DNA of 22,752 nucleotides from positions 1-22,752 of the forward strand of contig CAYWCX010000016.1 in NCBI GenBank assembly GCA_964456925.1. Direction: 5' to 3'. The notes beneath the pieces were generated by a model. It did not search any database. It saw only the letters and a program-made list of their open reading frames with translations, and was not told the origin of the DNA. Below, piece by piece: positions 12,254 to 20,162 of the stretch (positions are counted from its first letter, which is position 1; each line of letters begins with the position of its first letter). The position numbers and the translations under genes are program-made. This stretch comes from JBAZKK01 sp964456925 (GTDB taxonomy: Bacteria; Omnitrophota; Gorgyraeia; Gygaellales; Profunditerraquicolaceae).

Positions 12254-15186
12254 CTACCGCAACATTTTTTATATTTCAATGGGTTGCCAGTCTTAGGGTC
12301 TATTTTTCCGCAGGGACAGGGGTCGTTCCTGCCGACTTTGGCATGAGGGGCTGGGGAAGGTAGATTACCCCTTTCAGGCGCTGCCGGGACGTTGCCGTCC
12401 CCGGACATCGCGGCGGAAGGAGAAAATGTTTGCATTTCAGGATGCACTAACTGCTGCGACACACTGCTAAAAGCACCTCTGAAACGGCTGGGCCTGGCCG
12501 GCTCAATCTTAAATATAATATCAACTGCTTCCTCTTCAATGCTATTCATCATCTCGCTAAACATCTCGAATGACTCGCGCTTATATTCAATCAGGGGGTC
12601 GCGCTGGCCGTAGGCGCGCAGGCCGATGCCTTCGCGCAGGGTATCCATGGCATAAAGATGGTCTTTCCATTTGGCGTCGATAATCTGCAGAAAAACCATA
12701 CGTTCCAGCTGGCGCATCATTTCGCTGCCGATAAGTTTCTCTTTTTCATCGTAGGCGGAGACTATTTTTTGGTATAAATCCCCGCTAATCTCCTGCCGCC
12801 CCGATTTTTCAATCGCCGCGCTGTCTATTTCCAAGCCGAACCTTAACCTCAAGGCATTCGCCAAACCGCCTGCATCCATATCATGCGAGCCAACGGCGTA
12901 ACCGGCGATAATCGCATCCAGAACCCTGCCTAAAATATCCGTAATATATTCCTTCAAGGAAACCCCTTCCAGGATCTCCCGGCGCTGGCCGTAGATGACC
13001 TCGCGCTGCTTGTTCATTACGTTATCGTATTCCAGGATTTGCTTGCGGATTTCGAAGTTGTGCTGCTCCACCCGCCGCTGCGCGATTTCGATGGATTTGG
13101 TTACCCAGGGATGCTCGATTACCTGGCCTTCCTCCAGTCCGAGGGTATTCATAATACCGATGAGCCGGTCCGAGCCAAAGAGCCGCATCAGGTCATCCTC
13201 CAGCGAAACGTAAAATCTCGAGGAGCCCGGGTCGCCCTGCCTGCCGCAGCGGCCGCGCAGCTGATTATCGATGCGGCGCGCCTCGTGGCGCTCGGTGCCG
13301 ATGACATGTAATCCCCCCAGCGAAACTACCTTGTCGTGTTCCTCCTGTGCCTGTTTGCGGTAACGCTCTAAAATCCTGCGGTACTCTTCCTTATAATCGG
13401 GGCTGTCAGGGGAGAGTTTCTCGCGGGCGAGGTTCTTTGCCATATATTCGGGGTTGCCTCCCAGCAGTATATCCGTTCCGCGGCCCGCCATATTGGTGGC
13501 AATGGTAACCGCCTGGTAACGGCCGGCCTGGGCGACAATCTGCGCTTCCTGCTCGTGGTATTTTGCGTTAAGCACCTGGTGCGCTATGCCGCGGCGTTTC
13601 AGCATTTCCGAGAGCCGCTCGGACTTATCAATCGAGATGGTCCCCACAAGTACGGGCCTGCCCGTCTTATAAAGTTCGGCAATCTCCTCGACTGTGAGGT
13701 TGAACTTTTCCTTCTCGCTCTTATAAACCCGGTCCGGGTAACTGGTGCGCACCAGCGCCCTGTTGGTGGGAATAACCACCACGTCTAATTTATAAATGGA
13801 CTTGAATTCATTCGCCTCGGTAAAGGCAGTGCCGGTCATACCCGCCAGTTTCTCGTACATCCGGAAATAATTCTGGAAGGTGATCGTCGCGAGGGTCTGA
13901 TTTTCGCGCTCAATCCTCATCCCCTCTTTTGCCTCGATTGCCTGGTGCAGGCCGTCAGACCAGCGCCTTCCCGGCATCATCCTGCCGGTGAACTCATCAA
14001 CGATAAGGACCTGTCCTTCCTTAAGCACATAGTGCACGTCGCGCTTAAAGAACTCCTTCGCCCTAAGCGCCTGGATGGTGTGGTGGCGGTATTCGGTGGT
14101 CTCGATGGTATGCATGCTTTCAACGCCCCACAACTTCGTCGCCTTGGCCTCTCCTTCTTCGGTCAGGGCAATGGTGCTATTTTTTTCATCGGCGAGATAG
14201 TCGTAACCGACCGCGAGGTTTTCGCCGCGGTGCTTTGCCTCGATCTCGTCCCCTTCGGTAATCCGCCTGCCCTTCAGTTGCGCGCTGATGGTGTTGGCAG
14301 TATAATATTTTTCCGTAGATTCCTCGGCCGGGCCCGAGATAATCAGCGGGGTGCGCGCCTCATCAACCAGGATGGAATCCACCTCGTCCACGATCGCGTA
14401 ATAAAACGGCCGCTGCACGAGCTCTTCCATATTGTATTTCATATTGTCGCGCAGGTAATCGAAGCCGAATTCGTTGTTAGTGCCGTAGGTGATATCCGCG
14501 GCATAGGCGAGCTTCCTCTCTTCGTCCGACATATCGTGCTGGATTACGCCCACGGTTAATCCCAGGAATTCATAAATCGGCCCCATCCACTCGCGGTCGC
14601 GGCGCGCGAGGTAATCGTTGACCGTAACGATGTGCACCCCGCGGCCAAGCAGCGCGTTCAAGTAAGCTGCGAGGGTCGCCACGAGGGTCTTTCCTTCGCC
14701 GGTAGCCATCTCCGCAATCTTGCCTTCGTGCAGGACTACCCCGCCCGCAATCTGGACGTCAAAATGCCTCAGCCCGATGGTGCGCCGCGAGGCCTCTCTT
14801 ACTGCGGCAAAGGCCTCGGGTAAAACATCCTCGAATATTTTATTGCGGGTATCCCGCAGCCTTTCGCGAAGCCTTTCTTTTTCTTCCGGCATCGCTACCG
14901 AAAACATCGCCTCTTCCAACTCTTTTATATCGGCTTCGTACTCTTTGGCCTTGCTGTTTATCGCTTCCTTAAACTGCAGGGTCTTCGCCCGCAGGTCGCC
15001 GTCGGAGAGCGCCTGCATCGCCGGTTCAAATCTATTGACCTTATCCACGATGCCGGCCAGCGCCGCCACCTTGCCAAGCGACGGGTTGGGCATCTCGGAG
15101 TGCAAAACCAGGTTCAGCGCAGGGTACCTGCGCTTAATGCCGTTCTGCTTGCTTTTAAGGGCCAGTTTTTTGATAAAGCCTAACAT
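12250..15186 (-). CDS. secA: Preprotein translocase ATPase SecA, 978 aa
   Basis: SecA drives proteins through SecYEG. Visible parts are 'LRHFDVQIAGG' and Walker A 'ATGEGKT' (161-167), 'TVNDYLARRD', 'TYGTNNEFGFDYLRDNM', Walker B 'VDEVDSILVDEARTPLIISG', helicase motifs 'MAGMTGTA', 'GTISIDKSE', 'NMAGRGTDI' and 'GTERHEARRIDNQLRGRCGRQGDPGSS'. The end is a zinc SEC-C motif. Three oddities: an extra stretch of about 25 residues at 21-45 before 'IVDKVNRFEP'; a charged helical extension near 78-118 compared with shorter relatives; and a zinc motif spaced CxCx15CC rather than the usual CxCx8CC. ATG 15186 has an AAAGGG site inside the prfB end, 2 bases after that stop. The stop overlaps lnt by 4 bases. 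Confidence 0.97.
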   Translation of the reverse strand: MLGFIKKLALKSKQNGIKRRYPALNLVLHSEMPNPSLGKVAALAGIVDKVNRFEPAMQALSDGDLRAKTLQFKEAINSKAKEYEADIKELEEAMFSVAMPEEKERLRERLRDTRNKIFEDVLPEAFAAVREASRRTIGLRHFDVQIAGGVVLHEGKIAEMATGEGKTLVATLAAYLNALLGRGVHIVTVNDYLARRDREWMGPIYEFLGLTVGVIQHDMSDEERKLAYAADITYGTNNEFGFDYLRDNMKYNMEELVQRPFYYAIVDEVDSILVDEARTPLIISGPAEESTEKYYTANTISAQLKGRRITEGDEIEAKHRGENLAVGYDYLADEKNSTIALTEEGEAKATKLWGVESMHTIETTEYRHHTIQALRAKEFFKRDVHYVLKEGQVLIVDEFTGRMMPGRRWSDGLHQAIEAKEGMRIERENQTLATITFQNYFRMYEKLAGMTGTAFTEANEFKSIYKLDVVVIPTNRALVRTSYPDRVYKSEKEKFNLTVEEIAELYKTGRPVLVGTISIDKSERLSEMLKRRGIAHQVLNAKYHEQEAQIVAQAGRYQAVTIATNMAGRGTDILLGGNPEYMAKNLAREKLSPDSPDYKEEYRRILERYRKQAQEEHDKVVSLGGLHVIGTERHEARRIDNQLRGRCGRQGDPGSSRFYVSLEDDLMRLFGSDRLIGIMNTLGLEEGQVIEHPWVTKSIEIAQRRVEQHNFEIRKQILEYDNVMNKQREVIYGQRREILEGVSLKEYITDILGRVLDAIIAGYAVGSHDMDAGGLANALRLRFGLEIDSAAIEKSGRQEISGDLYQKIVSAYDEKEKLIGSEMMRQLERMVFLQIIDAKWKDHLYAMDTLREGIGLRAYGQRDPLIEYKRESFEMFSEMMNSIEEEAVDIIFKIEPARPSRFRGAFSSVSQQLVHPEMQTFSPSAAMSGDGNVPAAPERGNLPSPAPHAKVGRNDPCPCGKIDPKTGNPLKYKKCCGR
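15117..15133. repeat. Perfect palindromic hairpin in the extra N-terminal stretch of secA
   Basis: GCGCAGG (15117-15123), the loop GTA and CCTGCGC (15127-15133). One more A-T pair outside makes an 8-bp stem. It lies at the left boundary of the stretch coding for the extra 25 residues of SecA. Confidence 0.5.
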
Positions 15187-15188
15187 TT

Positions 15189-16308
15189 TTACCCTTTGTT
15201 ATTTTTATTGGCGGAGAGTTTCTGCGTCTTCAAATACGCCTCAATCGCGGCGTCAATCTCTCCGTCCATAAAGGCCGCGACATTCCCGGTCTCGTATCCG
15301 CTGCGGTGGTCCTTCACCATATTATAAGGATGCATCACGTAGGAACGTATCTGGCTGCCCCATTCAATCTTTTTCTTCTGTCCGCCAATCCGGGACAGCT
15401 CCTTTTCCTTCTTTTCCTGCTCCAATTCGTAGAGTCTGGCTTTCAGGATCTTCAGGACGTTCTGTTTATTCTGGTGCTGGGAACGCTCGTTCTGCGACTG
15501 CACCACGATACCGGTAGGGACATGCGTAACCCGCACCGCGGAATCGGTCTTCTGCATGTGCTGGCCGCCGGGCCCCGAAGAACGGTAGGTCTCGATAACC
15601 AGGTCCTTCTCGTCGATATTGATAGCGATATCTTCTTCTATCTCCGGTATGACGTCCACCGAGGCAAAAGAGGTGTGGCGGCGCTTATTGGCGTCAAAGG
15701 GAGAAATGCGCACCAGCCGGTGCACCCCGCGCTCCGCCTTCAGATAACCGTAGGCGTATTCGCCTTCGATAAGTAAAGTGGCGTTCTTTATCCCTGCCTC
15801 TTCGCCAAAGAGGATATCAATAACCTTGACCCGGTAATCCTTGAGTTCTGCCCAGCGGTTATACATCCGAAAGAGCATCCCCACCCAGTCGCAGGACTCC
15901 GTGCCCCCTGCCCCGGCGTTGATACTCAAGATTGCGTTGTTGCGGTCGAATTCACCGCCTAAAAGCGCGGCAAACTCCAGTTTATCTATTTTTTGAATGA
16001 GGTTATCGGCGTCGCGGTTTAAACTGACAGTTAAATCCTCATCCTTGGCTTCGGTGATATCCGATAATTCCTTTAATTCGCGGTATTGTTCAAACGCCGC
16101 CTGCCAGGGCTCTACCGTTGCTTTCAGGGATTTCAACTCTCTTACGGTTTGAGACGATTTCTCGGCCTCGTTCCAGAAACCCGGCTGCGCCAGGCGGGAG
16201 GATAGTTCCTCGATGAACTTTTTTTTGCGGTCAACGTCAAAGATAACCTCGTAGTTGTTCCAGGTGGGCTTCGATACGGGAAAGTTTTTCTTTGATGGCT
16301 CCTAACAT
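15189..16308 (-). CDS. prfB: Peptide chain release factor 2 with programmed +1 frameshift, 372 aa
   Basis: RF2 ends translation at UGA and UAA. The first 23 codons start at ATG 16308 behind a GGAGG site (MLGAIKEKLSRIEAHL...RGYL). They end at an in-frame TGA (16237-16239). Shifting +1 there continues at GAC 16238 through 349 more residues ('DVDRKKKFIEELSSRLAQPGFW...'). RF2 motifs follow: the codon-recognition tripeptide S-P-F in 'HRLVRISPFDANKRRHTSFASVDV' and the catalytic GGQ in 'SSGPGGQHMQKTDSAVRVTH'. The total of 372 residues fits the family. A shorter reading from TTG 16136 would drop the N-terminal domain and is not the true start. It lies 26 bases after pilT and 2 bases before secA. Confidence 0.95.
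16236..16251 (-). promoter_or_regulatory. RF2 programmed frameshift site
   Basis: The minus strand reads CGA GGT TAT CTT TGA C: an internal Shine-Dalgarno-like GAGGT, the slippery CTT and the stop TGA followed by C. This matches the classic prfB autoregulation site. Low RF2 lets the ribosome slip at CTT into the +1 frame and make more RF2. Confidence 0.93.
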
Positions 16309-16334
16309 TTGTATGCCTCCCTTATTGATTAACG

Positions 16335-17411
16335 TTACATGCGCTTGATGCCCCTCAGGGTTAAAAGCAATTCATCGCGGTTATCCGCAACCCGGGCCGC
16401 TTCCTCCTCGCTGATCTTGCCTTCGTGTACAAGACGGATGAGAGACTGGTTAAAAGACTGCATCCCGAAAATCGCGCCGTCCTCGATGAACTGCGGTATC
16501 TCCCAGGTCTTGCCCTCGCGGATAAGACGGCTGATAGTCGGGGTCAAAAGCATCGTCTCATAAGCCGGCACCCGGCCGGGGCCGTCCTTAAAGGGAACGA
16601 GTCTTAGCGATATCACGCCTTTTAAAAGAGAAGCGAGTTGGGTGCGGGTCTGCTGGTGCTGGTGCGGAGGGAAGAAATTCACAATCCTCTCCACTGTCTG
16701 GGTGGCGTTAATGGTGTGCAGGGTGCTCAACACCAGGACCCCCATCTCCGCTGCAGTGATAGCCGCAGCCATGGTTTCGTAATCGCGGATGTTGCCGATA
16801 TAAATCACGTCCGGGCTCTGCAGGGTGAAGGCGCGCAGCGCCGCCGCATAGGAGGAAACATCCATCCCCAGCTCTCTCTGGTTGACAATGCAGTTCTTAT
16901 CCCTGAAGGTAAACTCAATGGGCTCCTCTACGGTCAGGATGTGCTTGTTGCTGTGTTCGTTGATATAGGCAATCATACTGGCAATGGTGGTGGATTTACC
17001 GCTGCCCGCGCTTCCGGTAAGCAGCACCAGGCCGCGCGTCTCCATGGAAAGCTTCTCCAGCACCTCTGCCGGAAGATTAAGCTCCCTAAAGGTCTGGATG
17101 TCGGAACGGATGTTGCGGATGACCAGCGCCGGCCAGTTGCGCTGGATAAAGATACTGATGCGGAAACGGTGGTCGAGGTCCGGCAGGTAAATCCCGAAGT
17201 CCACGTCAAGATGCCGCTGGAAGAAATCTTTTAATTCGTTGGAGGTCAGTTCTTTTACCGCGTCATTGACCTCGTCGAGGCTGATGACCTGCTCCCCTAC
17301 GCTGACGACCCTGCCGTCAATGCGCATGCGCACGTTGGAGCCGGTGCGGTAGAACATATCCGAGGCATTCTTCTCCACCATCATCTTGAGATATCCTTTA
17401 ATATCCATCAT
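16335..17411 (-). CDS. PilT-like type IV pilus retraction ATPase (variant Walker B), 358 aa
   Basis: It matches PilT/PilU in length and order. The N-terminal PAS-like domain ('MMVEKNASDMFYRTGSNVRMRIDGRVV') is followed by Walker A 'GSAGSGKST' (133-141), Asp box 'EEPIEF' (162-167), 'CIVNQRELGMD' and His box 'STLHT' (229-233). The Walker B segment reads 'SPDVIYIGNIRD' (199-210). The family nearly always has G-E-x-R-D, so the conserved glutamate is Asn207 here. ATP hydrolysis may be impaired, or the protein may act as a partner of another ATPase. PilT powers pilus retraction or gliding; no other pilus genes are in view. Two adjacent ATGs exist; the second (17408) has the better spacing (5 bases) from the GGGGAGG site. 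An extended -10 at the end of the glycosyltransferase gene may give it its own promoter. Confidence 0.88.
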   Translation of the reverse strand: MMDIKGYLKMMVEKNASDMFYRTGSNVRMRIDGRVVSVGEQVISLDEVNDAVKELTSNELKDFFQRHLDVDFGIYLPDLDHRFRISIFIQRNWPALVIRNIRSDIQTFRELNLPAEVLEKLSMETRGLVLLTGSAGSGKSTTIASMIAYINEHSNKHILTVEEPIEFTFRDKNCIVNQRELGMDVSSYAAALRAFTLQSPDVIYIGNIRDYETMAAAITAAEMGVLVLSTLHTINATQTVERIVNFFPPHQHQQTRTQLASLLKGVISLRLVPFKDGPGRVPAYETMLLTPTISRLIREGKTWEIPQFIEDGAIFGMQSFNQSLIRLVHEGKISEEEAARVADNRDELLLTLRGIKRM

Positions 17412-17438
17412 TGCCTCCCCGATTTAAAATAATAAACT

Positions 17439-17447
17439 ATTATACCA
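17439..17447 (-). promoter_or_regulatory. Possible extended -10 promoter upstream of pilT-like gene
   Basis: Minus strand TGGTATAAT: TATAAT at 17439-17444 with the TGn extension. No good -35 is seen. The stop codon of the glycosyltransferase gene is part of the element, and it lies 27 bases before ATG 17411. It could start pilT, prfB and secA transcription; the evidence is motif only. Confidence 0.35.
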
Positions 17448-18933
17448 CCTTGCGTTTCTTTTCGGTAGAATAAAATTCCATATACTTTGCCAGCATCAGC
17501 CGGCTCTGGGCATCCAGCGCCGGGGTGGAGCCGAGTATCAGGATAATCAACGGCACGAGAGACCATTCTATAATCATCACGATATTCTTAACCCAATGCA
17601 CGTCCTTTGGCCGCGGGGGCAGGATAGTCCTGCTTAATAATATCCAGACCAGGCTGGCGCCCACGGTAAACTTAAGAAGCAGCCCGGTAATCAACGGCAG
17701 GTTGTAACCGATGGGCATCTGGTGGAACAACGCCCCGCCCAAAAGCACCGGAAGCGGCGCCAGGAGCGTGATGATAACCGTCCAGACCGCCCAGGTGACG
17801 TGGCTTTCCAGGAGATGGAAGGAACGCCACACCTTTACCCGCAGAGGAATCCGGTTATCGTTGAAAAACCGGCTTAATACAAAGGGGAAGTTCTCCACCC
17901 CCCACGCCCACCTTCTCTTCTGCTTATACTGCATAGCGATGGTCTTCAGGAAATTGGTGGAATAGGCAACGTCCATCGAAACCGTAATGTAAAGCGGCAC
18001 GACCCGGTAATTGCCGTTATGGAAAATAAAGGCCTTCCAGTAGACCACTGAATCATCCGAAATCATATCCACCGGCCAGTAGTCAATATCAACGAGGGTC
18101 TTAAAACTCATGCTGTGGCTTGAAAAGGTCACGAATTTCTCAAGCCGCATGCTTTCAATCATCTGGCAATAAGAGGAACTGATCTCGACCAGCCGCGCGA
18201 ACGACGGCGCATGCCAGATGTTATTATTATAAACCGGGATGGGCTGGTAACTTGCCTGGTGCGGGTTGGGGGTGGTCAGGAAATGGTAGGTCAGGCAGCC
18301 GAAATACTCCTTCTGGGCGCAGGTATCGGCATCAAAGCAGGAGATTATCACTTTCTCGTGGGAGATGTCCTTCTCGTCGAGGAATGCCCTGGCGGCCTTG
18401 GCTGCCCAGGTAGCATTCGCGCCCTTGGTGCGGGTTTCGCCGCTTAAACCGTCGGGATGCATGGTAGTAAGGTAGCCAAAAAAATAATCATTAAACTCTG
18501 CTTCCAGGACTTTTGCCATCTCGCGGGATGGCCCATGGCGCTCTTCAAAAGCCGCTACCACGATAATTTTATCCTTGGGGTAATTGGTATCCCGGATTGC
18601 CGCCAGAGACGGCCGCAGTATATCCAGTCCCTCTTTATATACCGGGAAAATGATAAGGTGGTAAATGTCCTGCCAGTTTTTATCCGCGCTCAAGGCCCGG
18701 CAATCCGCCAGCCAGTTGCGGTTTTTCTGGCGGTAGAGTTTCTGGTGCGCCAGCACCAGAAGCGTGGTAAGGTACAGGGTGCGGATAATCCAGTAGAAAT
18801 CAAAGGTGATAATCAACGCCGCGCAGAGCACCGGCCTCCATGCCGCCAGGATAACTAAACCAAGGATTATCCCCCAGGACATCGCCCCGGGGATAATCTC
18901 CAGGGTTCTTTTCAGTTTAAGGTTTGGGCTCAT
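17440..18933 (-). CDS. Membrane-bound family 2 glycosyltransferase, processive type, 497 aa
   Basis: A pair of N-terminal membrane helices (about 15-62) is followed by a cytosolic GT-A domain and three or four helices at about 362-480. Catalytic features of processive GT2 enzymes are present: 'IIFPVYKEGLDILRPSLAAI' (nucleotide-sugar binding start), 'SCFDADT' with D201-x-D203, 'ISDDSVVYWK' with D293/D294, and Q338-x-x-R-W342 in 'QYKQKRRWAWG'. Such enzymes polymerise or transfer sugars across the inner membrane, as in cellulose or other polysaccharide synthesis. The acceptor and product cannot be told. It overlaps the PEGA-protein gene by 17 bases. No Shine-Dalgarno is clear before ATG 18933, so translational coupling is likely. 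The two may act together at the envelope. Confidence 0.85.
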   Translation of the reverse strand: MSPNLKLKRTLEIIPGAMSWGIILGLVILAAWRPVLCAALIITFDFYWIIRTLYLTTLLVLAHQKLYRQKNRNWLADCRALSADKNWQDIYHLIIFPVYKEGLDILRPSLAAIRDTNYPKDKIIVVAAFEERHGPSREMAKVLEAEFNDYFFGYLTTMHPDGLSGETRTKGANATWAAKAARAFLDEKDISHEKVIISCFDADTCAQKEYFGCLTYHFLTTPNPHQASYQPIPVYNNNIWHAPSFARLVEISSSYCQMIESMRLEKFVTFSSHSMSFKTLVDIDYWPVDMISDDSVVYWKAFIFHNGNYRVVPLYITVSMDVAYSTNFLKTIAMQYKQKRRWAWGVENFPFVLSRFFNDNRIPLRVKVWRSFHLLESHVTWAVWTVIITLLAPLPVLLGGALFHQMPIGYNLPLITGLLLKFTVGASLVWILLSRTILPPRPKDVHWVKNIVMIIEWSLVPLIILILGSTPALDAQSRLMLAKYMEFYSTEKKRKVV

Positions 18934-19861
18934 TGTTTTTGCGTTTCATAAGCTCCTGCCAGGGAAAGGTCGAGGGGCTCATTTCTATCTTATAAAGATT
19001 GTCGTAACTATTGCCGTCCGCTGCCTGCTGCGTATCCAGGAAATAGAGGGTATCGCTGCGGTTATCGTAAAATGCCGGGCTGTTTTTATTGTTGAGGCGC
19101 GCCAGCACCACGGCCTTGGCCTGCGGCCGCGCCTCGGTAACCTCAATCTGGTTTTCCCTCACCACGATAATGTGATATCCGTCGGAATGCCAGAAGGCAT
19201 CCACAATCGTGCTGTCGGGATAATTAAGGATAAAGGGGGCATCCTTATCAAACCTGTTGTCGGGGTTAATCGCCACTACTGCCAGCTGGCGGGCATTGAA
19301 ATAAAGTATCTTTTCGCGGTTAAAGGATACCTTATATTTAACAGGCGCGGGTGACAGCATAATGAGGTTAGCAAGTTTCTCGTAATGCTCGCCGTTCAAA
19401 TCGGATTTATAGAGCACGTTGTCATCCCGGTTAACATAATAAGCGGCCTGATGCTCTTCGTCAACCCAGGAGGAGGTAAACCTGGCTTTGTTCAGCTGTT
19501 TGGCGTTCGGCCTTAAAAGAAAAAGGATAATCTTATCCAGGCGCGCGGCCTGACCGGCCTCTACCACCACTTCATCCGTCCAGGGGTAATGCTTTTCTAA
19601 TTCTAAACGGATATGGTATCTTCCCGGCAAGAGCTCGTTAATGGTAGCAGGGGTCTTTTCGTTAAGTAACTTGCCGTCCAAATAGACGCTGGCCCCCGCA
19701 GGCTGGGTCTTCAGAAAAATCAGGCCGCTCCGGGTAAATTTCAAATTACGGCGGTCAAATTTATAACCCAGGGCCGAAGAAAGGATAAACGGCAGGAAGA
19801 TAAAAAATACCGCGACGCTGAGATAAAATAAAACTGCCCTTATTCTCTGCTCGCTAAACAT
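18917..19861 (-). CDS. PEGA-domain protein with beta-propeller-like C-terminus, 314 aa
   Basis: An N-terminal signal anchor (about 12-32) leads into a PEGA domain at about 46-112 ('GLIFLKTQPAGASVYLDGKLLNEKTPATINELLPGRYHIRLELEKHYPW'), a small beta domain found on surface or cell wall proteins. The rest has several short repeats of the type 'DNVLYKSDLNGEH', 'REKILYFNARQLAVVAINPD', 'YHIIVVRENQIEVTEAR' and 'SDTLYFLDTQ', which resemble blades of a WD40/TolB-like propeller. The protein likely sits in the periplasm with its domain facing out. Its start overlaps the MGMT gene by 22 bases, and its end overlaps the glycosyltransferase gene. The PEGA call is solid; the propeller is my reading of the repeats. 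Confidence 0.8.
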   Translation of the reverse strand: MFSEQRIRAVLFYLSVAVFFIFLPFILSSALGYKFDRRNLKFTRSGLIFLKTQPAGASVYLDGKLLNEKTPATINELLPGRYHIRLELEKHYPWTDEVVVEAGQAARLDKIILFLLRPNAKQLNKARFTSSWVDEEHQAAYYVNRDDNVLYKSDLNGEHYEKLANLIMLSPAPVKYKVSFNREKILYFNARQLAVVAINPDNRFDKDAPFILNYPDSTIVDAFWHSDGYHIIVVRENQIEVTEARPQAKAVVLARLNNKNSPAFYDNRSDTLYFLDTQQAADGNSYDNLYKIEMSPSTFPWQELMKRKNNEPKP

Positions 19862-20145
19862 TGCTTTATTTTCTTCTCCAGTTCAAGAATGCTTTTCTTG
19901 GCCCTCGCCCCCAGGGCATATCCCCCAAGCTCGCCGTTACTCTTCACAATGCGGTGGCAGGGCACCAGCAGCGGCCAAGGGTTACGTTTCAATATCTGGC
20001 CGATAGCACGGGCATGCCGCGGCTTACCCACCTTACGCGCCAACCAGGCGTAACTGCGCACCTCGCCTGGCGGTATGGTTAAAAGCACGGCATAAACCTT
20101 TTTTGCCAGCGGGCTAAAGTTTCTTCGAGGCGATTTCGAGCGCAT
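19840..20145 (-). CDS. MGMT-family DNA alkyl-repair protein, single C-terminal domain, 101 aa
   Basis: It holds only the DNA-binding/active-site domain of methylated-DNA-protein cysteine methyltransferases. Blocks are 'FSPLAKKVYAVLLTIPPGEVRSYAWLARKVGKP', the helix with 'ARAIGQILKRNPWP', the active site 'LLVPCHRIVKSNGELGGYALG' with Cys63, and 'KKSILELEKK'. The P-C-H-R cysteine is present, so it could remove alkyl groups from O6-alkylguanine. Alkyltransferase-like proteins replace this Cys, so this is not one of them. Full Ogt proteins have an extra N-terminal domain, absent here. A TATAAT (20149-20154) lies 3 bases before ATG 20145 without a clear -35. It follows uvrC by 17 bases; both act in DNA repair. 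Confidence 0.88.
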   Translation of the reverse strand: MRSKSPRRNFSPLAKKVYAVLLTIPPGEVRSYAWLARKVGKPRHARAIGQILKRNPWPLLVPCHRIVKSNGELGGYALGARAKKSILELEKKIKQCLASRE

Positions 20146-20162
20146 ATTATTATACTATTATT

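Noticed and set aside
13945..14559. Plus-strand frame of 204 codons opposite secA
   Set aside because: It is fully antisense to conserved SecA motifs; the composition reflects the complementary codons and no ribosome site or family is seen.
16136..16136. TTG 16136 as the start of prfB
   Set aside because: It would remove the N-terminal domain; the frameshift site and a GGAGG-led ATG at 16308 explain the gene fully.
16638..17234. Plus-strand frame of 198 codons opposite the pilT-like gene
   Set aside because: Antisense shadow of a conserved gene; His/Asp/Gly-rich mixture without domain features.
18806..19354. Plus-strand frame of 182 codons opposite the glycosyltransferase/PEGA junction
   Set aside because: Antisense to two recognised genes and without its own features.
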